Positions 6,220 through 10,886 of a stretch of 10,886 bases of DNA are shown here, one piece after another (the first letter of the stretch is position 1; each line of letters begins with the position of its first letter). Location of the stretch: positions 1-10,886 of the forward strand of contig JANXZI010000231.1 in the NCBI GenBank assembly GCA_025355595.1, read 5' to 3'. Position numbers and translations under genes: made by a program. This DNA is from Spartobacteria bacterium (lineage in GTDB: Bacteria; Verrucomicrobiota; Verrucomicrobiia; Chthoniobacterales; Chthoniobacteraceae). The notes beneath the pieces were generated by a model. The model was not told where the DNA came from and searched no databases. It saw nothing but the letters and a program-made list of their open reading frames with translations.

Positions 6220-6537
6220 CGGCGGAAACTGCCGGGGCCAAGGCCGGTGGCAAGCGCGGACAGGACTGACGCATCAAAATCTTTCAAAGCGAAGGTCACT
6301 TCTGAGGGAACCTACGCGACCGAAGAACCCCGTCGCACTGCCGGGTTGCGATCAAATATCTCCGGAACCCATCCGCAATGCCACGGGATCCTTCGACTCG
6401 TTTCATTCGCTCAGGATGACCGCGGCTTTTTGAAGCGTCAGCCCTCGTCCGGAACCCGCATCGTCTGCGACGCCCACGTCGCGCGAGATGGGAATCCCTG
6501 CCTGCTTTGCCCGCCGCAGTTCGGTTTGTTGTTGGAG
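6220..6537. other. 318-base non-coding spacer between divergent genes
   Basis: Lies between the secreted-protein gene (leftwards) and fdhD (rightwards). The frame of fdhD is open through it, but the translation is Arg/Gly-rich with no family resemblance, and further upstream it runs antisense into the secreted-protein gene, so I treat it as non-coding. It contains one dispersed-repeat-like segment (6381-6422). I searched by eye for a molybdenum-cofactor riboswitch fold in front of fdhD and did not find one. No convincing promoter boxes. Confidence 0.6.
6381..6422. repeat. Dispersed-repeat-like segment (GGATCCTTCGACTCG ... CTCAGGATGAC type)
   Basis: The segment reads GGGATCCTTCGACTCG at 6385-6400 and CGCTCAGGATGACC at 6409-6422, with an imperfect dyad (GATCCTTCGA against TCAGGATGA on the other strand). 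From general knowledge, sequences of the form ATCCTTCGACT...CTCAGGATGA recur in spacers of many bacterial genomes and give spurious translations such as FAQDDRG, as the fdhD frame does here. Copy number in this genome cannot be judged from the window. Confidence 0.45.
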
Positions 6538-7383
6538 ATGGACTCAGTCTGCCAGACGATGCGCCGCATGATTCGCGAAGTGACCATCCACCGGTATTCC
6601 GACGGCGTCATGCCGGGGCCAGGCCGCGATGAGGTCGTGATCGAGGAACCGCTGGAGATCCGCATCGAGGGCGCGCCCGTCGCGATCGCGATGCGCACGC
6701 CGGGGCAGGACGAGGAACTCGCCGCGGGCTGGCTGCTCAGCGAGGGCATCGCGGCTTCCGCGGCAGAGATCGCGAGCATCGTCCCGAGGCCCGGCGGCGA
6801 CGATTCGCGCGCGGCGATGGTGGATGTGATGCTGCGCGATCCCGCGCGCTTCGACGCGACGCGGCACCGGCGCAGCCTCGTCTCGAATGCAAGCTGCGGA
6901 CTCTGCGGAGCGGCGACCGTGGATCAGGTTCTGCGCGATTTTGCAAAAGTGACATCGCAATTTTGCATCGGTGCGAAACTCCTCCTCGAAATGCCCGCGC
7001 TGCTCACCGCGCAGCAGGGCGCCTTCCGCCGCACGGGCGGCGTACATGCGTGCGGGCTTTTCGATGCGGCGGGAAAGTTGATCGCGCTGCGCGAGGACGT
7101 GGGCCGCCACAACGCGCTCGACAAGCTGCTCGGGCGCGCGCTGCTCGACGGCCTGCTCCCGCTTTCGCAGCACGTGATTTTCCTCAGCGGACGCGTGTCC
7201 TTTGAGATGATGCAAAAGGCCCTCGCTGCCGGCGTGCCCGTGGTCGCCGCCATCGGCGCACCGTCCTCGCTCGCGATCGAGCTTGCGGAAAAAAGCGGTC
7301 AGGCGCTCGCGGCGTTCATCCGCGGCACGACGATGAATGTCTATGCCGGGATCGAGAGACTTCGCGGAGCGGGCAGGCCATAG
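6538..7383 (+). CDS. fdhD: FdhD, sulfur carrier protein required for formate dehydrogenase activity
   Basis: Cytoplasmic protein that takes persulfide sulfur from a cysteine desulfurase and passes it to the molybdenum bis-MGD cofactor of formate dehydrogenases. About 281 residues, usual for the family. Key motifs: EEPLEIRIEG near the N-terminus, MRTPGQDEELAAGWLLSEG, the redox/sulfur pair Cys120 and Cys123 in NASCGLCG, TGGVHACGL, REDVGRHNALDK, LSGRVSFEM, APSSLAIELAE, and the terminal FIRGTTMNVYAG. Three in-frame ATGs are possible (6538, 6559, 6568). None has a well-spaced Shine-Dalgarno, and GGAG abuts the first. I give the longest, and the start is uncertain by about 10 codons. No formate dehydrogenase or MobA-like gene is in the window, although a cysteine desulfurase lies 0.9 kb upstream on the same strand. 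Converges with the VOC gene, 34 bases apart. Confidence 0.95.
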   Translation: MDSVCQTMRRMIREVTIHRYSDGVMPGPGRDEVVIEEPLEIRIEGAPVAIAMRTPGQDEELAAGWLLSEGIAASAAEIASIVPRPGGDDSRAAMVDVMLRDPARFDATRHRRSLVSNASCGLCGAATVDQVLRDFAKVTSQFCIGAKLLLEMPALLTAQQGAFRRTGGVHACGLFDAAGKLIALREDVGRHNALDKLLGRALLDGLLPLSQHVIFLSGRVSFEMMQKALAAGVPVVAAIGAPSSLAIELAEKSGQALAAFIRGTTMNVYAGIERLRGAGRP

Positions 7384-7417
7384 TAGCCCAACCCAGCCCA
7401 CCCGCCCCGCTTGGAAA

Positions 7418-7828
7418 TCATCTCATCGAAAGCTGCACTTCGGAGAGCTTCACGACCCGGCCCTCCGGATCCCGGAAATTCGTGAACGGCCCGACCGTCG
7501 TGACGATGATCCCCTGGCGCCGCAACTCGGCGAGCAGCGAATCCGGGCGCTTAAGCACGAGGTTCAGGTGAAAGTAGCTGACCATCTCGCTGTGCTCCGC
7601 CGGGCGGAGGCACACGGGGACGCCCGCGAGATCCATGTTGCAGAAGTGGCCGAATTTTTCATGCACCACGCGTGCGTTCAGCAGGTTCACGTAGAAGTCG
7701 CGAACCTCGCTGTATTGCAGAGTGAAAATGGTGATGCCATAGCACCGTGGTTGTGCGACGACGGCGCTCGCGGCGTCCGAATCGTGGTCGGTGTCCATGT
7801 CCGAAGTGATGCTGGAGAGACTTATCAT
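7418..7828 (-). CDS. VOC-superfamily (glyoxalase / bleomycin-resistance fold) protein
   Basis: A 136-residue single-domain protein. About 27 leading residues are low in hydrophobicity (an Asp-rich stretch DMDTDHDSD) and are followed by one VOC module at about 28-133. The pattern is characteristic: GITIFTLQYSEVRDFYVNLL (first beta-alpha unit with the conserved FY), SYFHLNLVL with His87, and TNFRDPEGRVVKLSE with the usual DPEG turn and Glu130 at a common metal-ligand position. The place of the usual first metal-ligand His appears to be Gly31, so metal binding is doubtful. VOC proteins range from glyoxalases and dioxygenases to drug-binding proteins, and no substrate can be assigned. Start ATG at 7828, with an alternative in-frame ATG at 7798 that would drop ten residues; neither has a clear ribosome binding site. 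Not obviously in an operon: 213 bases separate it from the peptidase gene upstream. Confidence 0.85.
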   Translation of the reverse strand: MISLSSITSDMDTDHDSDAASAVVAQPRCYGITIFTLQYSEVRDFYVNLLNARVVHEKFGHFCNMDLAGVPVCLRPAEHSEMVSYFHLNLVLKRPDSLLAELRRQGIIVTTVGPFTNFRDPEGRVVKLSEVQLSMR

Positions 7829-7860
7829 GGCGGACGATATAGCGAGGCGTGTGCCAAAGT

Positions 7861-7878
7861 TATAATTTCTATAATTTC
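7861..7878. repeat. Tandem 9-base duplication TATAATTTC x2 upstream of the VOC gene
   Basis: Two abutting perfect copies of TATAATTTC form an AT-rich island in a GC-rich spacer. On the minus strand it reads GAAATTATAGAAATTATA, 33 bases before the VOC start codon, so one copy could supply a -10 box for that gene. I find no matching -35. On the plus strand each copy begins with a perfect TATAAT, but no plus-strand gene follows for more than 1.3 kb. Confidence 0.5.
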
Positions 7879-7928
7879 GCGCCGCGCGGATTTTCCTGTG
7901 CGTGTGATTTCACGAGGAAAAAGTAGCC

Positions 7929-7940
7929 GGGCTTCAGCCC
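7929..7940. repeat. Short palindrome GGGC-TTCA-GCCC
   Basis: A 4-base stem with a TTCA loop in the spacer between the peptidase stop and the VOC gene start. It shares the core GCTTCAGC with the first hairpin of the REPIN-like element at 5630-5649. It may be a degraded REP copy or a minor transcript-end hairpin for the peptidase gene; there is no U tract. Confidence 0.35.
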
Positions 7941-8041
7941 ATGGTTCGCGTGCGCTCGGGCGGAAGGTCGCAGTTTTTGCGCATGCACACTTCACTGTTT
8001 TCACCATGCTGTCCGCTGCGAGGAGCAGCGCGAAAGGCGCG

Positions 8042-8995
8042 CTATTTTTCCAGCTTGCGAAAAAACCGGCAGTGGTCGGCGAGGCGCTTTTCCAAATTTG
8101 CGCGCAGATCGCGGTGCGGGTCGGCGGGTGCGACGGTCGCAGCGGCGACGCAGAGGCGCGCCATGCCGAGCGAATCTTCGAGGCTCACAAATTCCGGTGC
8201 GATGCGGTCGCCGGGGCCGCAGTTATGATAGTTCCCGAGCGCCACGCACATCGCGGCAGTGCGGTAGCCGTAGAGCGCGTAGGCCGTGGCCTCGCACGTG
8301 CCGCCCTGCATGAGCGCACGCTGGTGTGTGATGCCCGCGGTTTTCGCCGCGGCCTGAAGCTGCGCCGTCGCTGCGGAATCGAAGACGCTCGTGCGGTCAC
8401 CGACACGAATGATTGGGCCGCCGCCGATTTTCACCGAGCCGCCCATCACGCTGCTCGTCTCGAGCGACACGACGGTGACGCTTTTCGGCATGCGCCCGCT
8501 TTTCGCCAGCTCGATCGCACCGACGAAGCCGACCTCCTCCGCTCGCGTGAAAAGTCCCCACGCGGCGCACTGCGCGCCGGTGCATTCGAGTTCGCGGAGC
8601 GCGGCGACGATGGCCGCGCAGCCGATGAGATCATCACACGCCCGCGAGCGGATGCGTCCGGCGCGGAGTTCGCACGCCGGAAGATCCCACATGCGGAATC
8701 CGCCGAACTTGCGCGTGGTCGGTTTCTTTTTCAGGTAGCGCTCGGGCACGCCGCCGAGGAATTCGCGCCCGACGTACGCCGGGTGATCCATGTGTGCGGC
8801 AAATGCAAACCGCGCCGCGCCGCGGCCACGGCGGTAGTGCGCGAGCAAGTTGCCGAAGCGATCCTCGGTCAGCGCGACATGCGGGCAGTCCGCGAGCAAC
8901 GCGCGGATCTCCCGCCGCACGGCGCCCTCGTGAAATGGCGCGGTCGGCTGCGCGAGGATGCGGCGGGCGATGTCGAGGAGGGCGGCGGAGTCCAT
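8042..8995 (-). CDS. M42-type (M42/M20 superfamily) metallo-aminopeptidase
   Basis: Probable cytoplasmic two-metal aminopeptidase that trims peptides. It has 317 residues, a little shorter than the usual 340-360. Metal and catalytic positions can be followed in order: His68 and Asp70 in FAAHMDHP, the bridging Asp in ACDDLIGCAA (121-122), the catalytic Glu pair in TRAEEVGFVGA (153-154), Glu179 in SLETS, and His257 in GNYHNCGP. The opening DSAALLDIARRILAQPTAPFHE matches the usual LLxxLxxxxxPSGxE start of M42 enzymes, so I prefer the ATG at 8995 to the GTG at 9046, which would add 17 atypical residues encoded partly by a heptamer repeat. No signal peptide. Substrate preference and oligomer (TET-like dodecamer is known in the family) are not visible from sequence. 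Not clearly co-transcribed with neighbours. Confidence 0.85.
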   Translation of the reverse strand: MDSAALLDIARRILAQPTAPFHEGAVRREIRALLADCPHVALTEDRFGNLLAHYRRGRGAARFAFAAHMDHPAYVGREFLGGVPERYLKKKPTTRKFGGFRMWDLPACELRAGRIRSRACDDLIGCAAIVAALRELECTGAQCAAWGLFTRAEEVGFVGAIELAKSGRMPKSVTVVSLETSSVMGGSVKIGGGPIIRVGDRTSVFDSAATAQLQAAAKTAGITHQRALMQGGTCEATAYALYGYRTAAMCVALGNYHNCGPGDRIAPEFVSLEDSLGMARLCVAAATVAPADPHRDLRANLEKRLADHCRFFRKLEK

Positions 8996-9025
8996 GGCGG
9001 TCAGTTCTGCGTTGTGGGTCTGATC

Positions 9026-9046
9026 TTCCAAGTTCCAAGTTCTCAC
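9026..9046. repeat. Heptamer tandem repeat TTCCAAG (two exact copies plus a degenerate third)
   Basis: TTCCAAG at 9026-9032 and 9033-9039, then TTCTCAC at 9040-9046. It has the same 7-base period as the array at 4321-4397 but a different unit. It lies upstream of the peptidase start in the 247-base divergent spacer shared with the acyltransferase gene. Confidence 0.5.
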
Positions 9047-9113
9047 TTCGCCGCAAATCGGTATTCAGTTGCCCCGCCACGCAGACTGACCGCCAACGCC
9101 ACGCTTCCATCTC

Positions 9114-9143
9114 TTAATCATATTTTTAATCCTCATTTTAATC
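9114..9143. repeat. Three TTAATC boxes at exact 12-base spacing upstream of the acyltransferase gene
   Basis: TTAATC occurs at 9114, 9126 and 9138, each in a 12-base unit (TTAATCATATTT, TTAATCCTCATT, TTAATCCCAGCC). The block is AT-rich and lies about 100 bases before the GTG start at 9243. Spacing of just over one helical turn could suit a regulator that binds direct repeats, or it may be another short tandem repeat like those elsewhere in the window. No promoter boxes can be assigned with confidence. Confidence 0.5.
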
Positions 9144-9242
9144 CCAGCCCCTTCCGTGAAACCGCCGCGTCATCCGTTTGCAGAGGAAGAGTAAGAGCAC
9201 GCCGTTGAGAACCGTCCCCGCTGCCACGCGCCGCAATTTTCC

Positions 9243-10214
9243 GTGAAAAAACTCCGCCACTTCATCGAGACCGCACTCTGCCGGCTGCTCGCGTGGTGGA
9301 TCCCGCACCTCACGCGCCGGAGCTGCGTCCATCTCGCGAACGGCCTCGGCACGGTGGCCTTCAAGCTCGATCGCCGCGGTCGCACGGTCGCGCTGGAAAA
9401 TGTGCGTTGCGCCCTCGGCCCGTCGCTCACCGACGGGCTGCGCCGCGAGATCGTGCATGCGAGCTACCGCAATTTCGCCCGCACGATGGTGGACCTTTTC
9501 TGGTCGCCCGCCCTCGCGCGGCCGGAGAACCGGCACTTCCTCCGGGTCCACGGCTGGGACGCGCTGAATGAGCGAGCAGCCCGCGAGCGGCGCGGCATCA
9601 TCTACGTCTCGCTGCACGCGGCAAATTGGGAATGGTCGAGCCTCTCGTGCAGTTTCGGCGGCCCCGGTGCCATCGCGGTCGCCGAGCATTTCAAAAACCC
9701 GGGCCTCGACGCTATTTTCAAAACCCTGCGCGAAGTGACCGGCCAGATGATCATCCCGCAGGAAAATTCCATGCTCCGCATGTTGCGCACGGTGAAGCGC
9801 GGTGGGCGCGCGGCATTTCTTTGCGACCTGAGCGTCCCGCCGACCCAGGCCGCGACCATCGTGCGCGCGTTCGGCTTGGAAATGAGCGCCAGCATCCTCC
9901 ACGCGGTGCTCGCGCAGCGGGCGGATGCGCTCGTCGCGTGCGTGGACACGTATTCAAACAGCGACGGCTCGTGCGATGCGCGCGTGAGTGTCCTCGAACA
10001 TCCGCCCGGCGCCACGCTCCGCGAGATTGCGCAGGCGTGCTGGGATCATTTCGAGCCGAGCCTGCGCCGCGAGCCCGGCCTGTGGCTGTGGCCTTACAAA
10101 CACTTCCGCCACAAGCCGCACGCCACCGCGACGGAGTATCCCTTTTACGCAAACGAATGGGACGCCTTCGACAAGCTGCGTGCTGAGTCCATTTTGCCAA
10201 GCAAGGGCATTTGA
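9243..10214 (+). CDS. Lipid A biosynthesis late acyltransferase, LpxL/HtrB family
   Basis: A 323-residue protein of the LABLAT/LPLAT family, which transfers a secondary acyl chain from acyl-ACP to the Kdo-lipid A precursor at the cytoplasmic face of the inner membrane. The catalytic HX4E motif is His125-Glu130 in SLHAANWEW. GRTVALENVRCALG near residue 46-59 matches the conserved N-terminal RRxxxxNL region, and GGRAAFLCDLSVPP..IVRAFG matches the later substrate-site block. RREPGLWLWPYKHFRHKP near the end corresponds to the typical P-x-x-W-x-W-x-H/Y-x-R-F/W signature. The start is GTG at 9243, the only plausible start after the in-frame TAA at 9192-9194; no Shine-Dalgarno is visible. Ends 33 bases before the L,D-transpeptidase gene, so the two may form an envelope operon. 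Whether it adds laurate, myristate or something else cannot be told. Confidence 0.92.
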   Translation: MKKLRHFIETALCRLLAWWIPHLTRRSCVHLANGLGTVAFKLDRRGRTVALENVRCALGPSLTDGLRREIVHASYRNFARTMVDLFWSPALARPENRHFLRVHGWDALNERAARERRGIIYVSLHAANWEWSSLSCSFGGPGAIAVAEHFKNPGLDAIFKTLREVTGQMIIPQENSMLRMLRTVKRGGRAAFLCDLSVPPTQAATIVRAFGLEMSASILHAVLAQRADALVACVDTYSNSDGSCDARVSVLEHPPGATLREIAQACWDHFEPSLRREPGLWLWPYKHFRHKPHATATEYPFYANEWDAFDKLRAESILPSKGI

Positions 10215-10221
10215 CAACGGC

Positions 10222-10233
10222 GGCGGAACCGCC
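10222..10233 (+). terminator. Possible weak hairpin between acyltransferase and L,D-transpeptidase genes
   Basis: GGCGG and CCGCC are separated by AA and followed by TTTCTT. A 5-base stem with a 2-base nominal loop and a short T-rich tail make at best a partial terminator. It lies in the 33-base gap between the two genes and would let some read-through pass. Confidence 0.25.
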
Positions 10234-10247
10234 TTTCTTCGCGCCCG

Positions 10248-10844
10248 ATGAAACACCTTCTCCACACATTCCTCGCTGTCGCAGCGCTCGCGGCTCTTTC
10301 CGGATGCGGAAATATGATCGGCATGGGCGGCGGCTATTCCGTGAAAGCCTACGCGCCGCATAACCCGGCGGCAGTCCGCGTGAAAGTCTCCACCTCCACG
10401 CAGAACATCTACGTGATGGAAGGCAGCCGCGTCCTCATGGCCGTCCAGGGCTGCGTCGGTGCGAATGGTGCGACCGGCTCGGGCCACTACACCATTGGCG
10501 AAAAAATCAAGCAGAAGCGCCGCGCGAGCGAGCCGGATGCCGGCTACCCCATGGCCTACTGGTGCTCGTGGAAGCCCGCCTACGGATTCCACGAAGGCTT
10601 CGTCCATCCCTACCCGCGCACGCACGGCTGCATCCGCATGCACCGCGAGGCTGCCGCGCGCTTCTTCGCGCTCGTTCGCATCGGCACACCGGTGGACATC
10701 GCCTCGTCGCAGCCGGAAGACGCCACGGCCGGCAAGACGGTCCGCAAGCTGGATCAGTCGCGCGACCCCGATCCGCCGCGCTCGTTCATGCTCTCGCAGG
10801 CGTGGTTCAAGGATCCCGCGGGCCCGCTGCTCATTCAGCAGTAG
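10248..10844 (+). CDS. L,D-transpeptidase (YkuD/ErfK family) lipoprotein
   Basis: A 198-residue lipoprotein. The signal peptide MKHLLHTFLAVAALAALSGC ends in a lipobox with lipidated Cys20, followed by a Gly-rich linker (GMGGGY). The YkuD catalytic domain spans about 42-152: VSTSTQNIYVMEGSRVLM is the usual first strand pair, and GFHEGFVHPYPRTHGCIRM carries the active-site His115, His126 and nucleophile Cys128 in the HGC-I-R motif. Such enzymes form 3-3 peptidoglycan crosslinks or attach proteins to peptidoglycan. The domain is compact, and the C-terminal 45 residues (PEDATAGKTVRKLDQSR and on) have no recognisable domain. No LysM or peptidoglycan-binding domain is present, so the lipid anchor must place it at the wall. 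Ser/Thr before His126 is Thr125. Start ATG at 10248; no Shine-Dalgarno. Confidence 0.93.
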   Translation: MKHLLHTFLAVAALAALSGCGNMIGMGGGYSVKAYAPHNPAAVRVKVSTSTQNIYVMEGSRVLMAVQGCVGANGATGSGHYTIGEKIKQKRRASEPDAGYPMAYWCSWKPAYGFHEGFVHPYPRTHGCIRMHREAAARFFALVRIGTPVDIASSQPEDATAGKTVRKLDQSRDPDPPRSFMLSQAWFKDPAGPLLIQQ

Positions 10845-10886
10845 CGGTATTTCCAGTTCGTTTTTTCAAAGGCGTCCGCGACGTGT
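10835..10886 (-). CDS. Possible 3' end of a minus-strand gene cut by the window edge
   Basis: On the minus strand 16 codons are open from the window edge to a TGA at 10837-10835. They read HVADAFEKTNWKYRYC, with mostly G or C at third positions as expected for coding sequence here. The stop would overlap the convergent L,D-transpeptidase end by 10 bases. The fragment is too short to name a family, and chance is a real alternative. Confidence 0.25.
   Translation of the reverse strand, partial: HVADAFEKTNWKYRYC

Noticed and set aside
5779..6537. N-terminal extension of fdhD by about 250 codons
   Set aside because: It would overlap the secreted-protein gene antisense and a dispersed repeat, and FdhD homologues begin near the residues encoded from 6538 on.
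6220..6537. Molybdenum-cofactor riboswitch in front of fdhD
   Set aside because: I could not lay out the expected multi-stem fold by eye; a covariance-model search would be needed to revive the idea.
7337..9208. A 623-codon plus-strand open frame covering the VOC and M42 genes
   Set aside because: It is antisense to two genes with clear family motifs, and its translation is Arg/Ala/His-rich with no domain pattern, as expected from GC-rich complementary strands.

Overview
The window is GC-rich, gene-dense bacterial chromosome from a Gram-negative, LPS-type organism. It encodes a lipid A late acyltransferase, a lipid-A-synthase N-terminal-like membrane protein and an L,D-transpeptidase lipoprotein. 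Shine-Dalgarno sequences are mostly weak or absent, two genes start with GTG, and the spacers carry short-period tandem repeats and REP-like palindromes. Together these would fit the Planctomycetes-Verrucomicrobia-Chlamydiae group, most likely a soil-type verrucomicrobium. That placement is an inference: no rRNA or other phylogenetic marker is present.

Left part (1-3843): the C-terminal three quarters of an Nramp manganese/iron transporter is followed after 13 bases by a UspA-type stress protein, probably co-transcribed. Converging on them from the minus strand is an 811-residue protein made of two ketosynthase domains. The first has a complete catalytic set. The second has lost every catalytic residue and resembles a chain-length factor, so the whole looks like a naturally fused KS-CLF pair. 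It has the only strong Shine-Dalgarno in the window.

Centre (4004-7383): divergent from the KS-CLF gene is a 111-residue three-helix LAB_N membrane protein. Its last codons run into an inverted array of GTTGAGA-type heptamers. Next come a NifS-type cysteine desulfurase, a 153-base nested palindrome resembling a REPIN, a small secreted protein on the minus strand, a 318-base spacer with one dispersed-repeat-like segment, and fdhD. Cysteine desulfurase and FdhD are successive steps of the sulfur relay that activates formate dehydrogenases, although no formate dehydrogenase is in view.

Right part (7418-10886): two minus-strand genes (a VOC-fold protein and an M42-type metallo-aminopeptidase) are followed by a plus-strand pair, an LpxL/HtrB-type acyltransferase and a lipoprotein L,D-transpeptidase, both envelope functions. 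The last 52 bases may hold the tail of a minus-strand gene that overlaps the transpeptidase stop.

The strongest candidates for something under-described are the fused KS-CLF protein and the set of intergenic repeats (7-, 7-, 9- and 12-base periods plus the REPIN-like element). I see no defence system, CRISPR array, transposase, tRNA or rRNA.
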